DNA of 64,000 nt, from the NCBI RefSeq assembly GCF_000430885.1, contig NZ_AUMW01000002.1, forward strand, positions 156,424 through 220,423. The letters are read 5' to 3'. The translations under genes and the position numbers were made by a program. Below the pieces are notes generated by a model. That model saw nothing but the letters and a program-made list of their open reading frames with translations. It was not told the origin of the DNA and did no database searches. This document shows, piece after piece, positions 54,017 to 62,568 of this stretch. The stretch is from Desulfotruncus alcoholivorax DSM 16058 (GTDB lineage: Bacteria > Bacillota > Desulfotomaculia > Desulfotomaculales > Desulfallaceae). How positions within the stretch are numbered: position 1 is the stretch's first letter; each line of letters begins with the position of its first letter.

Positions 54017-54787
54017 ATGATAAACTTGTTAATCGGATTAGCGGCGGGGTTCTTCGGAGGGCTTGTGGGACTCGGCGGCGGAGTGATAATGATCCCCTTG
54101 ATGGTGGGAATCCTGAAAATGGGCCAGCACAAGGCCCACGGCACAAGCCTTGTGGCGCTTGTCTTCACCGGAATATCAGGAGCTTTCACCTATGCCTTAA
54201 ATGGTTCAGTTGATATACCGGCCTCTTTGCTATTGGCGTCCACCGCCATATTCACTGCCAGGGCGGGTGCGCGTTTTGCCAATGCCCTTCCGGAATGGAA
54301 GCTCAAGAGGTCCTTCGGTGGGTTTTTAATCCTGGTCTCCCTGCTCCTGCTTCTGAAACCTTACCTGTACCATGTTTCCGAGCCTACCACGGGATGGCTG
54401 AAAATATTAGTTCTCTTATCGACAGGGATCTTTACCGGCTTCCTCTCCGGGATGATGGGGGTCGGAGGAGGCACGATCATGGTGCCTGCCATGGTGCTGC
54501 TCATCGGCTTCACCCAATACACCGCCCAGGGTTGTTCCCTCCTCGCCATGGTCCCGGTGGGAATAGTAGGCGCTTATACCCATTGGCGTTTGGGGAACGT
54601 CAACACAAGTATATTGCCTGGATTAATCCCGGGCATTCTTTTGGGCACATACCTGGGCGGCTCCCTGGCTCATATCCTGACAGAAGGAGCATTGCGCATT
54701 ATCTTCGCCGCCGTGCTGATCTGGACGGGGGTAAGATATTTAAGAACACCGAAACCTCAGGCTGACGAAGGGGAAAGGAGCAGCTAA
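54017..54787 (+). CDS. TauE/SafE-family sulfite/organic anion exporter
   Basis: The 256-residue membrane protein has about eight helices in two homologous halves, each with the glycine-rich family motif: GFFGGLVGLGGGVIMIPLM near the start, and GFLSGMMGVGGGTIMVPAMV in the middle. TSUP proteins move sulfite, sulfoacetate, taurine or similar anions. The substrate here is unknown. ATG has GAGGTAGCAGG upstream. It stands alone. Confidence 0.9.
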   Translation: MINLLIGLAAGFFGGLVGLGGGVIMIPLMVGILKMGQHKAHGTSLVALVFTGISGAFTYALNGSVDIPASLLLASTAIFTARAGARFANALPEWKLKRSFGGFLILVSLLLLLKPYLYHVSEPTTGWLKILVLLSTGIFTGFLSGMMGVGGGTIMVPAMVLLIGFTQYTAQGCSLLAMVPVGIVGAYTHWRLGNVNTSILPGLIPGILLGTYLGGSLAHILTEGALRIIFAAVLIWTGVRYLRTPKPQADEGERSS

Positions 54788-54930
54788 TGCACCAAATTGT
54801 AGCGGTCAATGCCATCAGCGGCCATGGTAGTCACCATGTTAACCCTAAAGCATAACTTTAAAACCTGAGGATATAATTTTATTGAACTCATATAATCATA
54901 GAAAAATATTTTTAGCAAGGAGTATTGTAA

Positions 54931-56016
54931 ATGGCTTCAATTGCTGACGAAATTTTTGGTTTGCTCGAAGAATTGATCGCCATCCCGGGAGTGACCGGGT
55001 TTGAAGATGCCGTTCGGGATAAGCTGGTAACGCTGCTCCCGGCGTCAGGAATTACAGTTGGCTCAGACAATATGGGCAACCTGTACGCCACGCTTACTTC
55101 AAGTGATTCGGGTGACAACAAGCCCAAGGTTATGCTTTGCGCACACATGGACGAAGTAGGCTTCGTGGTTAGCAGTATCGACAGCGAGGGGTTTATTTAT
55201 TTATACCCGTTGGGCGGTGTGCCCGATTATCTGGGCCCGGGGTTATGGGTGCGCATACACGGGTCCGGAGGGGATATTTATGGAAGCGTTGGCATCCATC
55301 CCCCCCATTTGCCGGTGACCGGAAACAGGGAGATTTTCGTTGACGTGGGCGCCTCCAGCCGCCAAGAGGTCCTGGATATGGGAATTGAAGTAGGTACAAG
55401 TGTAACTTTTGCCCGGGATTTCCGCCGGTTAAAGGGAGACAGGGTCATGGGCAGGTGCCTGGACGACAGGGTGGGCTGTGCCATCCTGGTGGCGCTGTTA
55501 CGGCACCTGGCCGGTAAAAAAGTTGGAGCATCCATTACCGGGGTGTTCTCCAGCACCGAAGAACACGGCATGCTTCCCGGCAGCGGCCCGGCACCGGTTA
55601 CCGGCTCCCGGGGCGCTCTGGTTGCGGCCATGAACCTAAAACCCGACTTTGCCATCGTTATGGACAGTATGGTCTGCAGCGACATCCCGGGCATTCCCAG
55701 GCACATGCGCCAAATCAGGCTGGGGGGCGGTGCAGCTCTTCGCCTGGTTGACGACCTGGCTATTATGCGACCGCGGATGCGCTTATTTTTGCAGAACGTG
55801 GCGCGAAATAACAACATTCAAATACAGCAGGGAGTTTCCAGGTCTTATACCGACACCTCGGTTATACAGCTTGCTGATGTTCCGGTAGCCACCCTTGGCA
55901 TCCCGCTGCGTTATGCCCACTCACCCGGGCAAATAGCCGATCTGGGTGACATGGCTGGTATTTTTAACTTCGTTTCCGCTATTGTTCAAAACATCTCCCA
56001 GTACTTTTCAGGTTAA
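54931..56016 (+). CDS. M42-family metallopeptidase (glutamyl aminopeptidase/deblocking type)
   Basis: The 361-residue cytoplasmic peptidase starts LLEELIAIPGVTGFEDAVRD. Its metal ligands are His in VMLCAHMDEVGF, Asp in GRCLDDRVGCAILVALL, the catalytic Glu pair in FSSTEEHG, Asp in IVMDSM, and His in LRYAHSPGQIADL. M42 enzymes form tetrahedral dodecamers that trim peptides. The central part has a slightly altered insertion (MLPGSGPAPVTGSRGALVAA). AAGGAG precedes the ATG. Confidence 0.88.
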   Translation: MASIADEIFGLLEELIAIPGVTGFEDAVRDKLVTLLPASGITVGSDNMGNLYATLTSSDSGDNKPKVMLCAHMDEVGFVVSSIDSEGFIYLYPLGGVPDYLGPGLWVRIHGSGGDIYGSVGIHPPHLPVTGNREIFVDVGASSRQEVLDMGIEVGTSVTFARDFRRLKGDRVMGRCLDDRVGCAILVALLRHLAGKKVGASITGVFSSTEEHGMLPGSGPAPVTGSRGALVAAMNLKPDFAIVMDSMVCSDIPGIPRHMRQIRLGGGAALRLVDDLAIMRPRMRLFLQNVARNNNIQIQQGVSRSYTDTSVIQLADVPVATLGIPLRYAHSPGQIADLGDMAGIFNFVSAIVQNISQYFSG

Positions 56017-56084
56017 AACCTTGGCTTTGACAAATAATAATGATGACCTGCCGGTCTTTCAAAAACCCAAAGGAGGAGGCTACT

Positions 56085-56255
56085 ATGGCTAGAAGGAAAG
56101 GCGTTATGTCCGACCGACTTAAGATGGAGTTAGCCGAAGAACTTGGGGTTGCCGATATAGTGCGCCAGGAGGGCGGTTTCGGCAGTGTCTCTTCAAGGGA
56201 CTGCGGTAACCTTGTCCGCTTGGCCATCCAAAAGGCAGAGCGCTCGATGTTATAG
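56085..56255 (+). CDS. Small acid-soluble spore protein, alpha/beta type
   Basis: The 56-residue protein carries RRKGVMSDRLKMELAEELG and the DNA-binding signature SSRDCGNLVRLAIQKAERSM. Such proteins coat and protect DNA in the endospore and feed outgrowth after germination. ATG 56085 has AGGAGGAGG 6-8 nt upstream. Its own terminator follows. It shows that the organism forms spores. No sigma-G promoter could be picked with confidence. Confidence 0.92.
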   Translation: MARRKGVMSDRLKMELAEELGVADIVRQEGGFGSVSSRDCGNLVRLAIQKAERSML

Positions 56256-56267
56256 AGACGGCAGGCC

Positions 56268-56308
56268 GGGGTGCGGTTAAATAACCGCACCCCTTAATTT
56301 TTTTATTG
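56268..56308 (+). terminator. Rho-independent terminator of the SASP gene
   Basis: GGGGTGCGGTTA (56268-56279) and TAACCGCACCCC (56282-56293) make a 12-bp stem, followed by TTAATTTTTTTATTG. Confidence 0.9.
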
Positions 56309-56414
56309 AAACATTTTATTATCAAAGGTAATTATTTATATTACTCATTTATTGTTTTATCTGTTAGAATATAACCGTACCATTTTGGAACAAGCATTTT
56401 GGGAGGTAAACTTT

Positions 56415-57563
56415 GTGAATATTATAAAATTTGTGGCTCCTGAAATTATCTTTGGTCTGGAAGCCATCAGCCAGGTGGGGGAAAGCTCCCTGCGCCTTGG
56501 CGCCAAGAAGGTCTTTGTAGTTACCGATGACGGGGTAAAAAATAACAGTTGGGTTAACAAAGCCCTTAGTTTCATAGAACAAGCCGGTTTGGAGTATACA
56601 GTCTGGCATGGCATCACCAGTAACCCCAAAGACACCGAAATTGCCGGCGGCGTAAAGCAATACCTATCCACGCAGTGCGATTCAATTGTGGCTGTTGGAG
56701 GCGGCAGTCCCATCGACGCGGCTAAAGCGGTGGCGATATTAGTTTCAAACGGCGGTAAAATCCAGGATTACGAGGGAGTAAATAAAATAACCAGGCCCCT
56801 TCCGCCCATGGTCATGGTGCCCTCCACCGCCGGTTCCGGCTCGGAGGTGTCTCAATTTGCTATTATTGTGGATAAAGAGCGCAAAAAAAAGATGGCCATT
56901 ATCTCAAGATCACTGGTGCCCGACATAGCGATCATCGACCCGCAACTTTTACAAACCAAGGATGCGCGTCTTACGGCGGCAACTGGTATTGACGCCCTTA
57001 GCCACGCCATTGAATCCTACGTCTCCCTCGCCGCAAACCCACTTACCGACGTAAGGGCGCTGGAGGCCATCAGATTGATTTCGGAAAACCTCCGCGAGTC
57101 GGTGGCCTGCCGGACCAACATGGAGGCTAAATCAGCCATGGCCATGGCCAGCCTGCAGGCCGGGATAGCATTTTCCAACGCTATTTTAGGCGCCACCCAC
57201 GCCATGACCCACCAGGTGGACGGTCTTTTAGACCTGCACCACGGAGAAACCAACGCCGTGCTGCTACCCCACGTGATGGAGTTTAACCTGATCTCCTGCG
57301 CGGAAAAATATCGCCAGGTAGCCATAGCCATGGGTGAAAATGTTGAAGGCCTGAATAAGCTGGACGCTGCGGAAAAGGCCATCAAAGCGGTCCAGCGACT
57401 GGTTCAGGACATTGGCATCACTTATGGTTTATCCGCTATGGGCTTTAAAGAAGAATACATTCCCGAATTAAGCAAAAACGCTTTGGATGACGCCTGCATC
57501 GTAACCAATCCCCGGGACGCCAGCGCTGAAGACCTGGCCCGGATTTTTTATAAAGCTCTTTAG
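56415..57563 (+). CDS. Iron-containing alcohol dehydrogenase (first copy)
   Basis: This 382-residue Fe-ADH has the NAD(P) loop GGGSPIDAAKAVAIL. Metal ligands are Asp in IIDPQLLQT, His in ATGIDALSHAIESY, His in ATHAMTHQVDG and His in LLDLHHGETNAVLLPHVM. It interconverts an alcohol and an aldehyde. The start is GTG 56415, with GGGAGGT 7 nt upstream; the frame upstream of it has no ribosome site. It is followed by the histidine kinase gene after 12 bp, so it is probably co-transcribed with the two-component system. It is clearly related to the second ADH at 61087. Confidence 0.93.
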   Translation: MNIIKFVAPEIIFGLEAISQVGESSLRLGAKKVFVVTDDGVKNNSWVNKALSFIEQAGLEYTVWHGITSNPKDTEIAGGVKQYLSTQCDSIVAVGGGSPIDAAKAVAILVSNGGKIQDYEGVNKITRPLPPMVMVPSTAGSGSEVSQFAIIVDKERKKKMAIISRSLVPDIAIIDPQLLQTKDARLTAATGIDALSHAIESYVSLAANPLTDVRALEAIRLISENLRESVACRTNMEAKSAMAMASLQAGIAFSNAILGATHAMTHQVDGLLDLHHGETNAVLLPHVMEFNLISCAEKYRQVAIAMGENVEGLNKLDAAEKAIKAVQRLVQDIGITYGLSAMGFKEEYIPELSKNALDDACIVTNPRDASAEDLARIFYKAL

Positions 57564-57575
57564 GTGGACTCAAAA

Positions 57576-59258
57576 ATGAAGAATAAGCAGCTGATAAACG
57601 ACAAGATGCGCATTATCGAAAATCTCACCGGGATTAACTCTTCCAAAATAAATTATTATACAGAAGTAAAAAAACAAAACAAACGGTTGGAAATTATCCA
57701 CCAAATTATTAAAGATATTAATATAGATATGTCCCTGGGTGATATCATTGAGCGGGTTTACCAAAAGCTCCCATCGGTAATCCATTGTGAGTTTTTAGGT
57801 CTTGCCTTAATGCAGGAGGATGACCTGGTAATGACAGCCATGATCCCCAACTGCGACTGCACAGGCAAACCTGTACCTTTTAAATCATTGCTGTGGAGCG
57901 TAGTCAGGGAAAGAAAAAGCAGATTCTACTCCCTTGACGAAGAGCAACCAATGCTGCTGGAATGCCCACCGGTAAAAAAACTAAACCTTGCCTCCCTCGC
58001 CCTGGACCCGCTCTTTGCCAAGAGCAATGTTATAGGTGTTTTAATGACCGGCAGCAGCAGAGAGAATGCTTATCTGGAAGATGAGATGAATTTTACCCGC
58101 CAGTTGGCTGACCAGCTGGGCATTTGCATAGAGAACGCCCGGCTGTATGAGCAGGTGTTAAAAAGCAAAAGCGAATGGGAAGAAACATTCCGGGCTTTAA
58201 CCGACCCAATTTTACTTATAGACAAGAATTATAATATACTGCGGTGCAACAATCAGTCAGAGGGGCTGCCGGGCTGTCCCAGCAACATGTCACCCAGAAG
58301 CAAGTGCTATACTTATGCCTGGGGCCGCGCTGAAAAATGCGAGCACTGCCTGATGGACGAGGTTATGATAACCAAAGCGCCCGCTTATAGAAGAATACAA
58401 ATGGAATTGGGAAGGACTTACGACGTTCATTATTACCCGGTGCTTAAGGACGGCCGGAAAGTTGAATCCGTTATTCAACACATTAAGAACGTTACCGAAC
58501 AAGTTAAAATGGAAGCCCAGTTAATGCAATCAGGCAAGCTGGCGGCCATCGGGGAAATGGCCGCCGGCGTTGCTCATGAATTAAACAGCCCCATGACGGT
58601 GATAATCGGGAACTCCCAAATGATATTACGCGATGGTGATACGAGCGAATCCAATACCGAGCTGTTAAAAGATATCTACAATTGCGGCCTGCGCTGTAAA
58701 AAGATCATTCAGAACCTGTTGACTTTTTCGCGACAGGACCAGCGCCCGATGGCCAGGACCAGCTTGAACGATGTTGTGGACAGAGTGCTGAGCTTGATCC
58801 AGTACCAAATTAATCGCAATAACGTAGAGATAAATGTGGAACTTGACCCCGATTTACCCCAAGTGCTGGCTAACGAACACCAGTTGGACCAAGTTTTGAT
58901 CAACCTTTTATTAAATGCCCGGGATGCGTTGGAGAACAGTACCGGTCATAAAAAGATAGCCATCTCCACCCAAATCCGGAAATCAGGCCGGACAACTTGC
59001 GTAATAGCTTCAGTGACCGACAATGGAGAGGGCATACCACAAGAAAACATAACGAAAATTTTTAATCCTTTTTTCACCACCAAAGCAGCCACCAGGGGAA
59101 CAGGGTTGGGGCTTTCAGTCAGCCTGGGCATAGCCGAGGCCCATGGCGGCACCATTGAAGTGGACAGCAACCCTGAAGGGGGCAGCAAATTCTCCCTGGT
59201 AATTCCGGTTAATACCGAAGATTCCGGCACGGGAGGCGAGACCTTTGCCCAAGCTTGA
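57576..59258 (+). CDS. PAS/GAF sensor histidine kinase
   Basis: The 560-residue soluble kinase has a GAF-like domain (about 45-190) and a PAS domain (about 205-315) with a cysteine-rich loop (RSKCYTYAWGRAEKCEHCLM). HisKA follows with the phosphorylated His in AAGVAHELNSPMTVIIGNSQ, then HATPase_c (LINLLLNARDALEN, TDNGEGIP, GTGLGLSVSLGIAEAHGG). No membrane helix is seen, so it senses an internal signal. ATG 57576 has GGTGG 8 nt upstream. It overlaps the NtrC-type regulator by 14 nt, which makes them an evident pair. Confidence 0.92.
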   Translation: MKNKQLINDKMRIIENLTGINSSKINYYTEVKKQNKRLEIIHQIIKDINIDMSLGDIIERVYQKLPSVIHCEFLGLALMQEDDLVMTAMIPNCDCTGKPVPFKSLLWSVVRERKSRFYSLDEEQPMLLECPPVKKLNLASLALDPLFAKSNVIGVLMTGSSRENAYLEDEMNFTRQLADQLGICIENARLYEQVLKSKSEWEETFRALTDPILLIDKNYNILRCNNQSEGLPGCPSNMSPRSKCYTYAWGRAEKCEHCLMDEVMITKAPAYRRIQMELGRTYDVHYYPVLKDGRKVESVIQHIKNVTEQVKMEAQLMQSGKLAAIGEMAAGVAHELNSPMTVIIGNSQMILRDGDTSESNTELLKDIYNCGLRCKKIIQNLLTFSRQDQRPMARTSLNDVVDRVLSLIQYQINRNNVEINVELDPDLPQVLANEHQLDQVLINLLLNARDALENSTGHKKIAISTQIRKSGRTTCVIASVTDNGEGIPQENITKIFNPFFTTKAATRGTGLGLSVSLGIAEAHGGTIEVDSNPEGGSKFSLVIPVNTEDSGTGGETFAQA

Positions 59259-60765
59259 TCAAATTTTAATAGTTGATGATGAAATTGAAGTGGGAACCTT
59301 TTTAAGCCGTCTATTGGTAAGGAAAGGCTTCCAAACCAGCTATGCCGAAACCGGGGCCGATGCTTTTCAATTAATTGCATCGACAGGTTTTGCGGTGGCT
59401 ATGATTGACCTGAAGTTACCGGACACCTGCGGGTTGGACATTTTACGCCAGCTGAAAAACAACCAGCCGGATTGTGAAGCTATCATCATGACCGGTTATG
59501 CCACCACCAAAACCGCTGTAAAGGCCATTCAACTGGGGGCCTTTGATTATATTGAAAAACCGTTTGATGATATTTCTGAAATAGAGCAGCTGGTGGTGAA
59601 AGCATTTGAATACCGGCACCGAATAACCGGTCAATCCGGCGGTCAGCACGAATGGCAGGCAATAGCCAACCGTACGGGCTTTGTTGTGGGAAACACTCAG
59701 AAAATGATCCGGCTGGCCACGGTGGCGGAAAAAATTGCGCGTAAAAATATTAATGTTCTGATTCAGGGTGAAACAGGGACAGGCAAAGAAGTCCTGGCCA
59801 GATTTATCCATGCTGCCAGCAGCAGGAGCGATCATACTTTCATCCCTGTTAATTGTGGCGCTCTGCCTGAAAACCTACTGGAAAGCGAGCTTTTTGGGCA
59901 TGAAAAGGGAGCTTTTACAGGCGCAACCTCAATGCGCCGGGGGATTTTTGAAATAGCCGACAACGGCACCTTGTTCCTGGACGAAGTGGGAGAAGCCGGC
60001 CTGCCCATCCAGGTAAAGCTTTTAAGAGTTCTGGAAACCGGCGAGTTCCTGCGGGTTGGCGGGGAAAAACCTGTTCAAACGGACGTAAGGATTATCGCCG
60101 CTACCAATGTGGACTTGGAGAAAGCAGTACAGGCAAAAAATTTCCGGGAAGACCTTTTTTACCGGCTTGACGTCATCCGGCTTGAACTCCCGCCGTTGCG
60201 GGAAAGGAAAGAAGACATCCCCTTGCTGTTTAACCGTTTTATCTCGCGGACCGGCAATTTGCAGGTCTCGCCTGAAGTCACCCGGGCTTTACTGGATTAC
60301 GACTGGCCCGGTAATATCAGGGAACTGGTGAATATTGCCAACCAGGCGGTTGCTTTATGTGACGGGAATACAATCCTACCGTCACACCTGCCGGATAAGA
60401 TAATCACCAGAAGTTCGGAGCAAACGGAAGTGTTAACAGAAAACGGTAAAGTTGCCTTTTCCGGCAGCCCGGTTGATACCCTTGAAGCAGCATTAAATGC
60501 TGTTAGACATGGAAAAAACCTTACCAGGGATAATATAATTAAAGCCTATACAATCAACAAACAAATAGGAGAACGCCTGTATGAACATATGACAACTCTG
60601 GGCGTAGCCGGTCCACTGCCTCCCAGCCTGAGGGAGGTTGAAATTAAAGCAATAGCCGAAACGCTGTCCTTTTATAAAGGAAATATTTCAACTGCCGCGC
60701 GGTCCCTGGGTATTGGCCGGAACACTCTATATCGAAAGATAAAAGAATATGGCTTGCTGATATAA
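59245..60765 (+). CDS. NtrC-family sigma-54-dependent response regulator
   Basis: The 506-residue activator has a receiver domain (about 5-120; phospho-Asp in AMIDLKLPDTCGLDILRQL). The AAA+ sigma-54 interaction domain (about 145-375) has LIQGETGTGKEVLARFIHAA, GAFTGATSMRRG and NGTLFLDEVGE. A linker and Fis-type HTH (KGNISTAARSLGIGRNTLYR) end the protein. The GAFTGA loop is intact, so it can open sigma-54 promoters. The start is TTG 59245 with GGGAGG at 8 nt. Two sigma-54 promoters lie downstream in the same cluster and are its likely targets. Confidence 0.94.
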   Translation: MPKLDQILIVDDEIEVGTFLSRLLVRKGFQTSYAETGADAFQLIASTGFAVAMIDLKLPDTCGLDILRQLKNNQPDCEAIIMTGYATTKTAVKAIQLGAFDYIEKPFDDISEIEQLVVKAFEYRHRITGQSGGQHEWQAIANRTGFVVGNTQKMIRLATVAEKIARKNINVLIQGETGTGKEVLARFIHAASSRSDHTFIPVNCGALPENLLESELFGHEKGAFTGATSMRRGIFEIADNGTLFLDEVGEAGLPIQVKLLRVLETGEFLRVGGEKPVQTDVRIIAATNVDLEKAVQAKNFREDLFYRLDVIRLELPPLRERKEDIPLLFNRFISRTGNLQVSPEVTRALLDYDWPGNIRELVNIANQAVALCDGNTILPSHLPDKIITRSSEQTEVLTENGKVAFSGSPVDTLEAALNAVRHGKNLTRDNIIKAYTINKQIGERLYEHMTTLGVAGPLPPSLREVEIKAIAETLSFYKGNISTAARSLGIGRNTLYRKIKEYGLLI

Positions 60766-60792
60766 GCGCCGTTAAACCGGTGCTTTTTCTTT
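60766..60792 (+). terminator. Terminator of the ADH-kinase-regulator operon
   Basis: GCGCCG (60766-60771) pairs with CGGTGC (60778-60783), including one G-U, and TTTTTCTTT follows. It starts at the regulator stop. Confidence 0.65.
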
Positions 60793-60893
60793 GGAAGTCA
60801 TGTTTTCTCTTCCCCCATCCAGTGCCCGCCTGCTCCGGGTAACCACAGGATCGCCTTGTCAATCCCTCAAACCACTCCCAACTGCTCTTTTTT

Positions 60894-60907
60894 GGAACCC
60901 CTGTCCC
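60894..60907. promoter_or_regulatory. Candidate NtrC-type upstream activating site
   Basis: GGAACCCCTGTCCC matches GGAAC-N4-GTTCC at nine of ten positions. It lies 107 bp upstream of the -24 box of the ADH promoter. A perfect copy of the same dyad lies 85 bp upstream of the -24 box of the AOR promoter. Confidence 0.5.
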
Positions 60908-61013
60908 ACCTTCGAACTTTAAACTGATAGAAAATTAGCTTTTTGGTTCCATTTTGGATCATCAAAATATTCTTATCTGCTAAAACTAAAGAAATATTCC
61001 CGCAATTGCGAAC

Positions 61014-61028
61014 TGGCACAGGCCTTGC
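61014..61028 (+). promoter_or_regulatory. Sigma-54 promoter of the second alcohol dehydrogenase
   Basis: TGGCACAGGCCTTGC matches the sigma-54 consensus TGGCAC-N5-TTGC exactly, with GG and GC at the required spacing. A transcript start near 61040 would leave a leader of about 45 nt before the ATG at 61087. Confidence 0.85.
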
Positions 61029-61086
61029 GTAAAAAACTTGTCATTAACAAAAAATAAACTTATAACAAACAAGGAGGTTATTTTTA

Positions 61087-62250
61087 ATGGCTCTTGGAGA
61101 ACAGGTTTACGGTTATTTTATTCCTACGGTTAACTTGATGGGTGTGGGCGCTGTAAAGGAAACCACCGCTCAAGTTAAAACTCTGGGTGGAACCAACGCC
61201 TTGATTGTTACTGACGCATTTTTGGCCAAGACCGGCATGGCCGAAGAAATTAAAGCGCTGGTAGAAGCAGCCGGCGCCAAAGCACTCGTCTGGGGCGGGG
61301 CTGAACCCAACCCAACCGACATCAACGTACATGACGGGCTCAAAATTTATCAAGAAAACAATTGCGACATGATTATTTCACTGGGTGGCGGAAGCTCCCA
61401 CGACTGCGCCAAGGGTATCGGTATCGTAGCCACCAACGGCGGAAATATTCGCGATTACGAAGGTGTGGACAAGTCATCAAAGCCCATGCCCCCGTTCATT
61501 GCCATCAATACTACCGCTGGAACCGCCAGTGAAATGACCCGTTTTTGCATTATCACCGATACCGACCGTAAAGTTAAAATGGCTATCGTCGACTGGCGGG
61601 TAACACCCAATGTAGCCATAAATGATCCTATGCTGATGGTTGGCATGCCTCCCGCATTAACCGCCGCCACCGGTATGGACGCGCTAACCCATGCCGTTGA
61701 AGCTTATGTCTCCACCATCGCCACACCGGTTACCGATTCAGCAGCGCTGATGGCCATTAAACTTATATCTACAAACCTGCGCAACGCTGTTGCCAACGGA
61801 ACGAACATGGAAGCCAGGGATAAAATGGCTTACGCGGAATTCCTGGCCGGCATGGCCTTTAATAACGCCAGCCTTGGTTATGTGCATGCCATGGCGCACC
61901 AGCTTGGCGGCTTCTACAACCTGCCCCACGGTGTTTGCAACGCCATCCTGTTGCCGCACGTATGCAACTTCAACCTGATTGCCTGCCCCGGCCGCTTTGC
62001 CGAAATCGCAGTGGCCATGGGTGAAAACATTGAGGGACTCAGCACAAGAGACGCCGCTGATGTGGCGATCGAAGCCATCCAGCAGCTTTCGGAAGACGTG
62101 GGGATACCCAGCGGACTGGCTGAACTGAATGTTAAGGAGGAGGATCTTAAAATAATGGCGGAAAACGCCATGAAGGATGCCTGCAGCTTCACCAACCCGC
62201 GCCTGGCCACGCTGGACGATGTAATCCAGATTTACCGCAACGCTATGTAA
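61087..62250 (+). CDS. Iron-containing alcohol dehydrogenase (second copy)
   Basis: The 387-residue Fe-ADH has the nucleotide loop LGGGSSHDCAKGIGIVATNG. Metal ligands lie in AINDPMLMVG, ATGMDALTHAVEAY, YVHAMAHQLGG and NLPHGVCNAILLPHV. It belongs to the clostridial MDR-independent, short-alcohol (ethanol/1,3-propanediol/methanol type) group. The ribosome site AAGGAGG is strong. It is a single-gene unit behind a sigma-54 promoter, and is likely to be highly induced by the adjacent two-component system. Confidence 0.94.
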   Translation: MALGEQVYGYFIPTVNLMGVGAVKETTAQVKTLGGTNALIVTDAFLAKTGMAEEIKALVEAAGAKALVWGGAEPNPTDINVHDGLKIYQENNCDMIISLGGGSSHDCAKGIGIVATNGGNIRDYEGVDKSSKPMPPFIAINTTAGTASEMTRFCIITDTDRKVKMAIVDWRVTPNVAINDPMLMVGMPPALTAATGMDALTHAVEAYVSTIATPVTDSAALMAIKLISTNLRNAVANGTNMEARDKMAYAEFLAGMAFNNASLGYVHAMAHQLGGFYNLPHGVCNAILLPHVCNFNLIACPGRFAEIAVAMGENIEGLSTRDAADVAIEAIQQLSEDVGIPSGLAELNVKEEDLKIMAENAMKDACSFTNPRLATLDDVIQIYRNAM

Positions 62251-62276
62251 TAGACCCTTTTATAGTGTATCAATAC

Positions 62277-62290
62277 GGAACAATTGTTCC
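62277..62290. promoter_or_regulatory. Perfect GGAACAATTGTTCC dyad, candidate activator site
   Basis: The 14-bp palindrome lies 85 bp upstream of the AOR sigma-54 promoter. It shares GGAAC-N4-GTTCC with the site upstream of the second ADH, and is probably bound by the NtrC-type regulator of this cluster. Confidence 0.6.
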
Positions 62291-62302
62291 AAAACAAAGC
62301 AC

Positions 62303-62333
62303 CGTCGTTGTGTACTTATTGTGCACGGCGACG
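62303..62333 (+). other. Stem-loop with G-U pairs after the ADH gene
   Basis: As RNA, CGTCGTTGTGTAC (62303-62315) pairs fully with GTGCACGGCGACG (62321-62333) if three G-U pairs are allowed, around loop TTATT. No T-tract follows. It may stabilise or end the ADH mRNA. Confidence 0.4.
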
Positions 62334-62374
62334 TTGCTGCCTGCTATTAATCGATGCTTGGCGCTTTAATACTA

Positions 62375-62390
62375 TGGAACGTTTTTTGCT
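62375..62390 (+). promoter_or_regulatory. Sigma-54 promoter of the AOR gene
   Basis: TGGAACGTTTTTTGCT fits TGGCAC-N5-TTGCW with one mismatch (A for C at the fourth base). GG and GC are at the exact -24/-12 spacing. The predicted transcript would start near 62402 and include the whole riboswitch candidate. Confidence 0.75.
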
Positions 62391-62450
62391 GACGAAGCAT
62401 TTAAGATTTAGTTATTTATTTTAATTAAGTAATTATTTTAAGATTTTATT

Positions 62451-62545
62451 ATCTCCGAGCCTGTCAACCTTCTGCTCAGGTGGTTCACAGGACGTCAGGG
62501 TATAACGGGAAACTGTTATGCCTCCCAGTGTGGAAAGGAGAGGAG
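62451..62545 (+). promoter_or_regulatory. Moco/Tuco-type riboswitch candidate
   Basis: The outer stem TCTCC (62452-62456) pairs with GGAGA (62537-62541). A hairpin is formed by CCTGT with ACAGG, and inside it AACC with GGTT. A second hairpin, ATAACGG-GAAA-CTGTTAT, carries a GNRA tetraloop. Next come GCCTCCC and TGGAAAGG, as in the 3' part of the E. coli moaA Moco leader, from memory. Such RNAs sense molybdenum or tungsten cofactor. Here it precedes a gene for an enzyme that needs that cofactor, so sensing of the tungsten form is likely. Confidence 0.7.
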
Positions 62546-62568
62546 AATAAATTAAAGGAGGAAAGACA

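Larger units (their letters stand above)
60766..61086. other. Control region of the second alcohol dehydrogenase
   Basis: The 320-bp gap has no gene. It contains a terminator, an upstream activator-like element, AT-rich DNA suited to looping, a sigma-54 promoter and the AAGGAGG ribosome site. Confidence 0.7.
62251..62568. other. Control region and leader of the AOR gene
   Basis: The 318-bp gap has no gene. In order it holds a GGAAC dyad, a G-U-rich stem-loop, a sigma-54 promoter, an AT-rich spacer, a Moco-type riboswitch candidate and a strong ribosome site. Confidence 0.75.

Noticed and set aside
56352..56414. N-terminal extension of the first ADH, and a sigma-54-like TGGAAC before it
   Set aside because: GGGAGGT followed by GTG 56415 fixes the start. 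The TGGAAC has TTTT instead of TTGC at -12 and lies on top of the ribosome site, so it is not called a promoter.
62303..62333. Stem-loop as a terminator of the second ADH
   Set aside because: The stem is good, but there is no T-tract after it on either strand, so it is listed only as a structure.
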